A stretch of DNA of 64,000 nucleotides from NCBI RefSeq assembly GCF_000189415.1, contig NC_015144.1, forward strand, positions 439,501-503,500, given 5' to 3'. Of this stretch, positions 35,154-43,042 are shown piece after piece. The DNA comes from Weeksella virosa DSM 16922 (GTDB lineage Bacteria > Bacteroidota > Bacteroidia > Flavobacteriales > Weeksellaceae). Position 1 is the stretch's first letter; every line of letters starts with the position of its first letter. The notes under the pieces were generated by a model that saw only the letters and a program-made list of their open reading frames with translations, searched no databases and had not been told where the DNA came from. A program made the translations under genes and the position numbers.

Positions 35154-35204
35154 TGTAACATTTCTTCTAATCATACGACTCATAGACCAAAAGCCAAAAC
35201 AAAT

Positions 35205-35705
35205 TTGAAAAACAAAGAGAAAGTTTTTTCCGAGCTAATTACTAATAATCAGCGGATTATTCACAAAGTATGCAGCATCTATACCAACGATCAGGAATCC
35301 CATAATGACCTGTTTCAGGAGATTGTGTTGCAACTTTGGCGTTCTTTCGAGTCTTTCAAAGGCAATGCTAAGTTTTCTACTTGGATGTATCGTGTCGGGC
35401 TAAACACTGCAATAACCCATGTAAGAAAAAAAAATAAATCTGCAGTTACACTCTCTCTAGAAGAGCATCATTATCTACACTTGAGCAATGATCATGATGA
35501 AAATAAACAAGAACAACTCGACCTTCTGTACCAGAGTTTAAAATTCTTAAATGATATCGAAAGAGCATTGGTACTTTTGTATCTAGAGGATCTTAGCTAC
35601 AAAGAGATTTCTGAAACCCTTGGAATAACCGAAGGTAATGCTCGAGTGAAAATGAATCGAGTAAAAAATAAACTTAAAGAGATAATCGCTAATCTATCAA
35701 ACTAA
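35205..35705 (+). CDS. ECF-type RNA polymerase sigma factor
   Basis: 166 residues from TTG 35205 (reads as MKNKEKVFSELITNNQRIIHKVC); no ATG is available. A further upstream TTG (35124) lies inside the terminator-like hairpin and was rejected. Region 2 is 'DLFQEIVLQLWRSFESFKGNAKFSTWMYRVGLNTAITHVRK'. Region 4, a helix-turn-helix, is 'ERALVLLYLEDLSYKEISETLGITEGNARVKMNRVKNKLKE'. It redirects RNA polymerase to specific promoters. The next gene, 4 bp downstream, encodes a membrane protein that may be its anti-sigma factor. Confidence 0.88.
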   Translation: MKNKEKVFSELITNNQRIIHKVCSIYTNDQESHNDLFQEIVLQLWRSFESFKGNAKFSTWMYRVGLNTAITHVRKKNKSAVTLSLEEHHYLHLSNDHDENKQEQLDLLYQSLKFLNDIERALVLLYLEDLSYKEISETLGITEGNARVKMNRVKNKLKEIIANLSN

Positions 35706-35709
35706 GCAT

Positions 35710-36348
35710 ATGGATTTAGATGATATTAAAAAAAGCTGGCAACAGACACAAATAAAAGACACCCATTCTTCTGATCGTATTTTTTCTATCCTAAAAAAGA
35801 ATTCGACATCGGTTGCACGATTATTGTTTTTTTACACAGTTTTCGAGTTCTTATTAATTCTTATTTTTTTCATTTATTCTACCCTACTGGGTAATCATCT
35901 TTTCGATACAGAAACTTCGCAATACATCAGTAAAGAGACATTTAGATTTTTCAATATCATTACGGTAATTGCTGTTTTTATTACTTTGATATTCATGTTA
36001 TTTACATATCGTTACTACCAAAGAATTCATTACAACCAAAATACAACTTCGCTTATATCAAGCATTATAAGTTTTAGAAATGTTATCAATTATTTTGTAT
36101 TATTTTCTATCATCTTAACGACTATTGCTAGCACACCGATATATTATGAAATTGGTAAAGGAATCTACTACACTAAACACCTCAACGAAGTTCTTGTCGA
36201 TGACAACGCAAAACAATTCGGAATATTGACAGTCGGAATTTCGATTTTATTTATTCTCCTATTGGCTTCAATATATTATCTGTTTCTCTACTTTGTATTC
36301 TTAAAAAAATTAAAGAAAAACCTTATTGAATTGAAAACAGTTGATTAA
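35710..36348 (+). CDS. Membrane protein in the sigma factor operon (possible anti-sigma factor)
   Basis: 212 residues: a cytosolic N-terminus 'MDLDDIKKSWQQTQIKDTHSSDRIFSILKK' and four hydrophobic segments (about 36-58, 79-98, 117-139, 173-196). Short N-termini with 'DLDDIKKxWQ' followed by membrane helices are common right after ECF sigma genes in flavobacteria. I infer that it binds and restrains the sigma factor, though it lacks a zinc-binding anti-sigma motif. Same operon, 4-bp spacing. The ligand or stress signal is unknown. Confidence 0.7.
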   Translation: MDLDDIKKSWQQTQIKDTHSSDRIFSILKKNSTSVARLLFFYTVFEFLLILIFFIYSTLLGNHLFDTETSQYISKETFRFFNIITVIAVFITLIFMLFTYRYYQRIHYNQNTTSLISSIISFRNVINYFVLFSIILTTIASTPIYYEIGKGIYYTKHLNEVLVDDNAKQFGILTVGISILFILLLASIYYLFLYFVFLKKLKKNLIELKTVD

Positions 36349-36353
36349 CTTTG
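36326..36353 (+). promoter_or_regulatory. Promoter of the TonB-receptor cluster
   Basis: TTG (36326-36328), 17-bp spacer, TAACTTTG (36346-36353): full match. The box ends 4 bp before the GTG start of the next gene, so that mRNA may be leaderless. Confidence 0.6.
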
Positions 36354-36357
36354 CACC

Positions 36358-36678
36358 GTGAAACAATATCTAAAAACTGCAATTAGTGTTTTCCTTGTGC
36401 AATTATCAATCATGATTGCATTGGGGCAGTCTATACATATTGTTCAGCACGCTTATACTCCATCAACAGTAAGCGACCATCATGATACACAACAATTACC
36501 AAAATGTAATTTGTGTATAACTCACTTCGAACAAGTAATTACAGATAATCCTTTATCGCTACCAGAAACGCCTATAAGCTCGACTGCAAATTACAGAAGT
36601 ACCGTTCCGTATGGTGTACTAAGTTCGATTACTGCAAAACCACACAACTATCTTCGTGCACCACCTTACTGCGCATAA
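36358..36678 (+). CDS. Small DUF2946-like exported protein (member 1 of a pair)
   Basis: 106 residues from GTG 36358: a hydrophobic N-terminal helix, then 'HIVQHAYTPSTVSDHHDTQQLPKCNLCITHF' with a His-rich segment and a CxxC, and a C-terminal 'YLRAPPYCA'. The H-x2-Q-H, Cys-containing and (L/V)R(A/G)PP elements recur in the gene after the TonB receptor. The layout recalls DUF2946 proteins found near copper-related receptors, from memory. It probably acts in the periplasm and binds a metal (inference). The start is uncertain because the promoter box ends 4 bp upstream. Confidence 0.65.
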   Translation: MKQYLKTAISVFLVQLSIMIALGQSIHIVQHAYTPSTVSDHHDTQQLPKCNLCITHFEQVITDNPLSLPETPISSTANYRSTVPYGVLSSITAKPHNYLRAPPYCA

Positions 36679-36741
36679 ACCTTATTTTTTTATTCAGAGT
36701 AATTCTTCTTTTTTATATATAAAATAATTAAAGCTTTTTTC

Positions 36742-39120
36742 ATGAAACTGAAAAAAATTGCTTTTTCCGTTGCCTGCATCACGATTGGACAAATGGTAAT
36801 TGCACAATCAGAGTTTGGTGGACAAGTGGTCGATGAACACAACAATCCTGTGAAAAACATCTCAATTATCATCAACCAACATAATCTACAAACCGACGAA
36901 AATGGTTATTTTACAGCACCACACAGCACCAATCATCAATATGAAATTATTATTGATGAATATGGCTACGAATTGTATACCAAACGGATTAATAGTTCGC
37001 ACGAGTCGAATTTCAAAATCGTTCTCAAAAATCAACTATACGAATTGGAAACAGTAGAAATCAATGCGCATTTACATGATTTTTCGACGGCGAATATTAC
37101 CCGGGTTAATCAAAATTACATCACCGAAAATTATGCAGGTTCCTTGGCAAAATCCCTCGAGAATCTACCCGGCGTTTCGGCTATGGGAATCGGTTCGGGG
37201 AGCTCGAAACCAATCATCCGTGGATTAGGTTTCAACCGATTGATTGTGGCTGTGAATGGCGTAAAACAAGAAGGACAACAATGGGGTGCAGATCATGGTC
37301 TAGAAATAGACCCACTCAATGTAGAACAAGTAGAAGTTATCAAAGGTGCGGGTGCTTTGCAGTACGGGAATGAAGCAATCGCAGGTGTTATTGTACTGAA
37401 AAACAATAAAATACCTACAAAAAACACCACTCATACACAGATCAATACCTTATACCAAAGCGTTAACGATAATTATTTGGGAGGAGTTTCACATTTCAAA
37501 CGTTGGGATTATTTTTTCTACAAAGTGAAAGCTTCTTATAGTGATTATGCAGATTACAGAACAACAACCGATCATTTTAAATATTTAGATAGAATCTTCA
37601 AAATAGAAAACAATCGTATAAAAAATACAGCAGGACAAGACTTTAATACCGCTGTACAAGCTGGTTATACCGACCAACGCTTCACCTCTATTCTCAATGT
37701 GAGTAATTACTATCAAAAAGCTGGATTTTTTGCTGGCGCTCATGGGATTCCCTTGGCATCTAATTTATTGAGTGATGGGAATGACAGAAATATCGATTTT
37801 CCGTATCAAAAGGTAAATCACCTCAAAATAATTTCAGAAAACGAATACAAGTTTGGCACAAATAAGATTCTAAAACTCAAATCATCCTACCAAAATAATG
37901 TACGGCAAGAATGGAGTGTTTTCCACACACATTATCCCGATCAGCCAATTCCAGAAACCAACCCCAATCTAGAGCTCGAATTCGACTTATCAACCTACGA
38001 CACACAGTTAAGTTTTGATTGGAAACATAGCCCTAAATTCAAAACAATTATTGGCGTACAATCCCAATATCAGAACAACACAATTGATGGGTATAATTTT
38101 TTGTTACCAAAATATAAACGCACCATCTATAGTGCATATATGATAGAAGAGGTAAATGCACATCAAAACCTAAAGCTTTCTGCAGGTATCCGATACGATT
38201 TTGGTAAAATGAAAACCGAAAGTTTCTACGATCCTTATCTATATCAATTTTTGATAAAAGACGGCTATGATCACGAAACTGCCAATCAATACGCCCTACG
38301 TGGAGAAAAAATCAATCGAAATTTCCAGACGTTAAACGGAGTACTAGGAGCGAGCTATCATGCGGGGAAATCTTGGGATTTCAGCCTAAATATAGGGACC
38401 AATTATCGATTACCTACGGCTATAGAATTGGGAGCAAACGGTATTCATCATGGTTCTTTTCGTCATGAACAAGGAAATGCAGATTTGGATTCGGAACGTG
38501 GTTTTTCTGCTGATTTAAAAATCGATTATCACCCACAAACATGGAACATTAGCTTCAGTCCGTATGTTTATTATTTTTCTAATTATATTTTCTTGCAACC
38601 CTCTGGTCACTTTTCTATTCTACCGCATGCAGGACAAATCTATCAATATACCCAATCAGAAGCATTAATTGGTGGTTTCGAGGTCGCTGCAGAAAAAACA
38701 ATTGCCGATAAACTGCAAATTTCGGCTGTGTACGAATACGTATTCAACAAACAATTGGGTATCGACAAAAGCAAACGCTATCCGCTACCTTTTACACCAG
38801 CCAATAATGTGTTTGGAGAAATTAAATACCAATTAACCAATGAAGAAAACATAATAGAGAATTGGCATATTTTCTTGAATGCAAAATATACTTTTGAACA
38901 AGATAGAATTGCACAAAACGAAGAAAAGACTGGTGCTTATTTTCTTTTAGGGGCAGGAACCAAAACCAATCTTCATTTCAGAAATTTCGAGGCGATCATT
39001 GGGATACAAGCGAATAATATCCTCAATAAAAAATATTTTAACCATACTAGTTTTTATAGAACTATAGAATTACCAGAACAAGGTAGAAATATACAAGTTT
39101 CGGTTAGTATACCGTTCTAA
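36742..39120 (+). CDS. TonB-dependent outer-membrane receptor
   Basis: 792 residues. Signal peptide MKLKKIAFSVACITIGQMVIAQ, a carboxypeptidase-regulatory-like domain ('FGGQVVDEHNNPVKNISIIINQHNLQTDENGYF'), a plug ('GSLAKSLENLPGVSAMGIGSGSSKPIIRGLGFNRLIVAVNGVKQEGQQWGADHGLEI') and a 22-strand barrel ending in 'NIQVSVSIPF'. It imports a substrate using TonB energy. The plug's 'IRGLGFNRLIVAVNGV' and the barrel resemble CirA/BtuB-type receptors. The two flanking His/Cys small proteins and the His-rich lipoprotein suggest a metal, perhaps copper or zinc, as ligand. Confidence 0.92.
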   Translation: MKLKKIAFSVACITIGQMVIAQSEFGGQVVDEHNNPVKNISIIINQHNLQTDENGYFTAPHSTNHQYEIIIDEYGYELYTKRINSSHESNFKIVLKNQLYELETVEINAHLHDFSTANITRVNQNYITENYAGSLAKSLENLPGVSAMGIGSGSSKPIIRGLGFNRLIVAVNGVKQEGQQWGADHGLEIDPLNVEQVEVIKGAGALQYGNEAIAGVIVLKNNKIPTKNTTHTQINTLYQSVNDNYLGGVSHFKRWDYFFYKVKASYSDYADYRTTTDHFKYLDRIFKIENNRIKNTAGQDFNTAVQAGYTDQRFTSILNVSNYYQKAGFFAGAHGIPLASNLLSDGNDRNIDFPYQKVNHLKIISENEYKFGTNKILKLKSSYQNNVRQEWSVFHTHYPDQPIPETNPNLELEFDLSTYDTQLSFDWKHSPKFKTIIGVQSQYQNNTIDGYNFLLPKYKRTIYSAYMIEEVNAHQNLKLSAGIRYDFGKMKTESFYDPYLYQFLIKDGYDHETANQYALRGEKINRNFQTLNGVLGASYHAGKSWDFSLNIGTNYRLPTAIELGANGIHHGSFRHEQGNADLDSERGFSADLKIDYHPQTWNISFSPYVYYFSNYIFLQPSGHFSILPHAGQIYQYTQSEALIGGFEVAAEKTIADKLQISAVYEYVFNKQLGIDKSKRYPLPFTPANNVFGEIKYQLTNEENIIENWHIFLNAKYTFEQDRIAQNEEKTGAYFLLGAGTKTNLHFRNFEAIIGIQANNILNKKYFNHTSFYRTIELPEQGRNIQVSVSIPF

Positions 39121-39134
39121 TTTTTTATACCTAC

Positions 39135-39461
39135 ATGCAACAAAAAAACAAAACATATAGTTTATTGGTTTTCATCGGACTGCTCCTCTCAGTGCCAATG
39201 AATAATTATTTGCATGTACTTCAGCATCAGCAAGATCTTCATAAAGTCTTTCCTCATCAGTGTTCAGATTATATACATTTCGGGATTTATGTAGAGCCCG
39301 ATAACACCGAAACACAACCATCGCCTTGGATGATTTTTGCAGAAAAACCGTATGAGGATATGTACACATTCGGTATGGTGCTGCGCAAAGTACTGCACAA
39401 AAGTTATGTTCGTGGTCCGCCAATTTATCCTACCAATAAGAACCAACCTTACTTAATTTAA
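39135..39461 (+). CDS. Small DUF2946-like exported protein (member 2 of a pair)
   Basis: 108 residues. Hydrophobic N-terminus, then 'LHVLQHQQDLHKVFPHQCSDYIHFG', and a C-terminal region with 'YVRGPPIYPTNKN'. It shares the H-x2-Q-H, Cys-x3-IxHF and RxPP elements with the 36358-36678 product, so both likely belong to one family and bracket the TonB receptor. It lies 14 bp after the receptor stop, so it is in the same operon. Probably periplasmic or inner-membrane, possibly metal-binding. Function unknown. Confidence 0.65.
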   Translation: MQQKNKTYSLLVFIGLLLSVPMNNYLHVLQHQQDLHKVFPHQCSDYIHFGIYVEPDNTETQPSPWMIFAEKPYEDMYTFGMVLRKVLHKSYVRGPPIYPTNKNQPYLI

Positions 39462-39499
39462 TTTTTAATTTTTTAATTTTTTTTAAAAAACATACAACA

Positions 39500-39958
39500 A
39501 TGACAACCAATTTTTTAAAATACAGTTTAGTTAGTTTATTCGCAATAAGTGCATTTTCATGTTCTAATGATGATGATGCAATCGACCAAACAAAACCTTC
39601 GATTACAATCAATTCTCCTAAAAACGAGCAACATCTACATGTTGGTGAAACTATAAACGTTGATGCAGTAATCACAGATGACAGAGCTATATCTTCTTAT
39701 AAAATAGATATCCATTATGCAGGTGACGGACACACCCACGAACACCGTACTGCAGCTGAACCTTGGAATTATAAATTTGATGAAAAAGTTAGCGGAAATG
39801 TTTCTCGATATGCTGTAAAACGTTCAATCGAAATTCCTCACAACATACAAGACGGGCATTATCATTTTGGGATTATTGCAATCGATAAGTCAGGAAACGA
39901 AAGAAAAACTTATATCGAAATAGAAATTGCAGATCATGGTCATGAACATAAAAAATAA
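39500..39958 (+). CDS. DUF4625-like lipoprotein, histidine-rich
   Basis: 152 residues. Lipobox 'ISAFSC' with the lipidated Cys near residue 21, then an Ig-like beta-domain ('KPSITINSPKNEQHLHVGETINVDAVITDDRAISSYKIDIHYAGDGHTHEHRT', 'HNIQDGHYHFGIIAIDKSGNE'). The family, DUF4625 as I recall, is common in Bacteroidota. Histidines are concentrated in 'DGHTHEHR', 'DGHYHF' and the tail 'DHGHEHKK', as in metal-collecting proteins. Last gene of the TonB-receptor cluster; it probably presents metal to the receptor or buffers it (inference). Confidence 0.78.
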   Translation: MTTNFLKYSLVSLFAISAFSCSNDDDAIDQTKPSITINSPKNEQHLHVGETINVDAVITDDRAISSYKIDIHYAGDGHTHEHRTAAEPWNYKFDEKVSGNVSRYAVKRSIEIPHNIQDGHYHFGIIAIDKSGNERKTYIEIEIADHGHEHKK

Positions 39959-39971
39959 ATACCATTGATTA

Positions 39972-40003
39972 TAAAAAAGCCGGTAAATTACCGGCTTTTT
40001 TTC
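39972..40003 (+). terminator. Terminator of the TonB-receptor cluster
   Basis: Stem AAAGCCGGT / ACCGGCTTT with a 5-base loop, followed by a T-run, just after the DUF4625-like gene. Confidence 0.9.
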
Positions 40004-40100
40004 TATTACATTCTAAAGAGAAACGAGAACATAATAAATTTTTTATACTTTTATGTTATCATTAATTTAGCAAACAAATCAGAACTAAATAAATCATCTT

Positions 40101-40970
40101 ATGATTATTATCGCGGATTGTGGCTCTACAAAAACCGACTGGGTAGCATTAAATAATAACAAAAAAGAGTTATTTAGAACAACAACCATTGGTTTTAATC
40201 CTTATTATGTAGATTCTAAATTCATTACAAGTGTTTTAGCTGGCAACGAAGACTTGGTTACCAGCAAAGATCAAGTAGAGGCTGTTTTTTTTTATGGTGC
40301 AGGTGTATCTAATAAAAAAAACATACAAATTGTTTACAATGGGTTAGGTGAATTTTTCCCAGAGAACACAAAAATTACCGTAAATCACGACTTACTAGGG
40401 GCGTGTTATGCAGCCTATAAAGGGAAACCCGTAATCGTTTGTATACTAGGAACTGGTTCTAATTCTTGTTATTTTGACGGGAAAAATATACGAGAGGAAA
40501 CAAAATCCTTGGGTTTTATCCTAGGAGACGAAGGAAGTGGAAATCATCTAGGCAAAAAAATAGTTCGTGCGTATTTTAATAAGAAAATGCCCGAGCAACT
40601 GGCAAAAGCTTTTGAAAAAAAATACAATAACCTAACGGTTGAAGTGTTGAATGAAAATGTTTATAGTAATAATTTTGCCAATACTTATTTAGCTTCCTTT
40701 AGCGAGTTTGCCTACGAAAATAAACACGACCCATACATTCAACGATTAATATATGATTCGATGAAAACCTTCATAGAAGTTCAGATTTCACCGTATAAAG
40801 AAGCAAGAGAATGTGAAATGTGTTTTATTGGCTCTATTGCTCATTATTACGAAGATATTATCAGAGCAGCAGCTGCAGAAATGCATTTAACGGTTGGTCA
40901 TATTATTAGAAAACCAATCGACGATTTGGTCGAATATCATACTCAATATATACTATCAGACAATGCTTAA
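40101..40970 (+). CDS. BadF/BadG-type ATPase, N-acetylglucosamine kinase-like
   Basis: 289 residues of the ASKHA (actin/hexokinase) superfamily. Phosphate-1 motif 'ADCGSTKTDWVAL' (about 5-17), the central 'VNHDLLGACYAAYKGKPVIVCILGTGSNSCYF', and 'LGFILGDEGSGNHLGKKIV' for adenosine binding. This matches the stand-alone GlcNAc kinase-like proteins of flavobacteria, which feed recycled or imported amino sugars into metabolism; the exact sugar is inferred. Its end overlaps the formyltransferase start by 8 bp, so the two are translationally coupled. Confidence 0.88.
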   Translation: MIIIADCGSTKTDWVALNNNKKELFRTTTIGFNPYYVDSKFITSVLAGNEDLVTSKDQVEAVFFYGAGVSNKKNIQIVYNGLGEFFPENTKITVNHDLLGACYAAYKGKPVIVCILGTGSNSCYFDGKNIREETKSLGFILGDEGSGNHLGKKIVRAYFNKKMPEQLAKAFEKKYNNLTVEVLNENVYSNNFANTYLASFSEFAYENKHDPYIQRLIYDSMKTFIEVQISPYKEARECEMCFIGSIAHYYEDIIRAAAAEMHLTVGHIIRKPIDDLVEYHTQYILSDNA

Positions 40971-41661
40971 CTCAACCATTGCGGTAATCTCATACAACAC
41001 ACCGCACCGCAAAACACAAGATGTTCTGTTTCATCTAAAGGCAAAAAATTACACCCATGTGCATGTTTTCGCTTTGCCTTTTATTCATAGAGAAAATCCT
41101 TTTGTACCTATTTTTCAACATCGACCAAGTAGAGCAATTGATCTTTCACCAGAAGTATTTTGTTCTCATTTGGGCTATCAATTCTCTACCACAACTAGCG
41201 ATACACTAAATGATCAGTTGCATAACCTGAAAGCAGATTTTATACTGATAGCGGGCGCTGGACTTCTCCCTAATCAATTGGTAGAGCAACATAAAATCAT
41301 CAATGCACACCCAGGATACTTACCTTTTACAAGAGGTTTAGATTCCCTGAAATGGGCAATCATGAAAAATGAAAGAATTGGCGTTACAACGCATTTTATC
41401 GACACAGAAGCCGATGCTGGATTTTTAATTGATCAGAAATATGTACCGGTGTATTCGAATGACACTTTTCATGCGGTAGCATACAGACAATATGAAATGG
41501 AGATTGAAATGCTGGTCGAGGCCATCGAACTTATCCCGAACAAGACAGATTTTCCTTCTCTATCAACAACACAATACGAGGCTACTCGTCGAATGCCAAA
41601 AGCGATAGAGGAAAATTTAATCAAAGGATTCGAAATGTATAAAGCAAAGTTCCTCAAGTAA
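40963..41661 (+). CDS. Formyltransferase family protein
   Basis: 232 residues from ATG 40963, which overlaps the kinase stop. The core 'INAHPGYLPFTRGLDSLKWAI' and 'GVTTHFIDTEADAGFLI' match the Asn-His-Asp active site of N10-formyltetrahydrofolate-dependent formyltransferases (Fmt, PurN, ArnA types), with His and Asp in the expected places. It is shorter than Fmt and lacks its C-terminal tRNA-binding domain, so a sugar or amino-sugar substrate is possible. Coupling to a sugar kinase fits that idea. Substrate unknown. Confidence 0.8.
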   Translation: MLNSTIAVISYNTPHRKTQDVLFHLKAKNYTHVHVFALPFIHRENPFVPIFQHRPSRAIDLSPEVFCSHLGYQFSTTTSDTLNDQLHNLKADFILIAGAGLLPNQLVEQHKIINAHPGYLPFTRGLDSLKWAIMKNERIGVTTHFIDTEADAGFLIDQKYVPVYSNDTFHAVAYRQYEMEIEMLVEAIELIPNKTDFPSLSTTQYEATRRMPKAIEENLIKGFEMYKAKFLK

Positions 41662-41721
41662 GACTCATCCTACCATAACAAATGATAGAAGTCTTTTTCT
41701 AACGTAAAAAAATAGCCGACA

Positions 41722-41758
41722 CAAAAAAACGTCTCAAAATAACTTTGAGACGTTTTTT
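41722..41758. terminator. Bidirectional terminator between the formyltransferase gene and sucB
   Basis: Perfect 11-bp stem AACGTCTCAAA / TTTGAGACGTT (41728-41738 and 41744-41754), with A-tract before and T-tract after, between convergent genes. Confidence 0.92.
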
Positions 41759-41789
41759 GTATATAAACGAGCTTATGTTTTAATTTAAC

Positions 41790-43022
41790 CTAAAGTTCTA
41801 AAGCACGCTTTGGATCTCCTCCCATCAGTACGTTAACAGGGTCTTCGATAGCTTCTTTTACAGCTACAACAAATCCTACCGATTCACGCCCATCGATGAT
41901 TCTGTGATCATAAGACATAGCAATATACATCATCGGTGCGATTACGATTCCACCGTTTTTCACGATTGGTCGTTCGACAATATTGTGCATTCCCAAAATA
42001 GCTGATTGTGGTGGGTTGATAATTGGCGTAGACATCATCGACCCAAAAACACCTCCATTGGTAATAGTAAATGTGCCTCCAGTCATTTCGTCTGGCATTA
42101 TTTTGTTATTACGAACTTTGATAGCCAATTCTTTAATCCCTTGCTCTACACCACGGAAAGTTAATAGCTCTGCGTTTCGCAATACGGGAACCATTAATCC
42201 TTTCGGACCAGAAACTGCAATAGATACGTCACAGAAATCGTACGATACGAGATTTTCTCCATCGATCATTGAGTTTACTTCCGGATATAATTCTAAAGCA
42301 CGAGTTACAGCTTTGGTAAAGAAAGACATGAATCCAAGACTTACTCCATGTTTGGCTTTGAAAGCTTCTTTATAATCTTCGCGTAAGCGGAAAATTTCGG
42401 TCATGTCTACTTCGTTAAAAGTAGTCAACATTGCTGTTTCATTCTTAACAGCCACCAAACGCTGAGAAATTTTTCTACGTAAAGATGACATACGTTTTGA
42501 TGTAGAAGCTCTAGAACCGTATCCGTTGCTTGTGCCCATAGATGGTTTAGCTTCTACGGCATCTTCTTTTGTGATACGTCCGTCGCGTCCAGAACCTGCA
42601 ACTTGAGCTGCATCCATTCCTTTCTCGTCTAATATTTTCTTAGCCGCTGGTGAAGGTGTCCCCGTAGCGTAGGTTGCTGCAGCTTGTGGTGCAGCTTTCG
42701 GAGCTTCTGCTTTTGGTGCCTCTGCTGGTTTTTCTTCTGCTGGTTTTTCTTCTGCTTTTGGTGCTTCTGTTCCTCCGGCAGGTTTTGCAGCAGCTGTATC
42801 TATATGAGCAACAACTTGCCCAACTTCTACAACATCTCCTTCTTCTGCTTTCAAATAGATGATACCACTTTCTTCTGCTGGTAATTCTAAGGTTGCTTTA
42901 TCTGAATCAACCTCTGCAATCGGCTGATCTTTTTCTACATAATCACCGTCCTGTACTAACCAAGTAGCGATTTCTACTTCGGTGATGGATTCTCCCGGTG
43001 ATGGGACTTTCATTTCTAACAT
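41790..43022 (-). CDS. sucB: 2-oxoglutarate dehydrogenase E2 (dihydrolipoamide succinyltransferase)
   Basis: 410 residues. Lipoyl domain (1-80) with Lys42 in 'DSDKATLE', then an Ala/Pro/Glu/Lys linker with repeated 'EKPAE' and 'APKAE' units (about 85-115). The peripheral-subunit-binding domain is near 120-155 ('PSPAAKKILDEKGMDAAQVAGSGRDGRITKEDA') and the catalytic domain ends 'SYDHRIIDG' with His373 and Asp377. It transfers the succinyl group from E1 to CoA. It follows sucA by 20 bp in the same operon. The E3 gene (lpd) is not nearby. Confidence 0.96.
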   Translation of the reverse strand: MLEMKVPSPGESITEVEIATWLVQDGDYVEKDQPIAEVDSDKATLELPAEESGIIYLKAEEGDVVEVGQVVAHIDTAAAKPAGGTEAPKAEEKPAEEKPAEAPKAEAPKAAPQAAATYATGTPSPAAKKILDEKGMDAAQVAGSGRDGRITKEDAVEAKPSMGTSNGYGSRASTSKRMSSLRRKISQRLVAVKNETAMLTTFNEVDMTEIFRLREDYKEAFKAKHGVSLGFMSFFTKAVTRALELYPEVNSMIDGENLVSYDFCDVSIAVSGPKGLMVPVLRNAELLTFRGVEQGIKELAIKVRNNKIMPDEMTGGTFTITNGGVFGSMMSTPIINPPQSAILGMHNIVERPIVKNGGIVIAPMMYIAMSYDHRIIDGRESVGFVVAVKEAIEDPVNVLMGGDPKRALEL

Positions 43023-43042
43023 ATCTATTAGCTTTATTATCT

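Noticed and set aside
35124-35204. Upstream TTG start for the sigma factor
   Set aside because: It lies inside a terminator-like hairpin and adds a Cys-rich, non-sigma-like segment.
41983-42375. Long reading frame opposite sucB
   Set aside because: Antisense to a conserved catalytic domain; no independent support.
42660-42800. Repetitive stretch that could look like a small repeat array
   Set aside because: It codes for the Ala/Pro/Glu/Lys linker of SucB, a normal flexible hinge.
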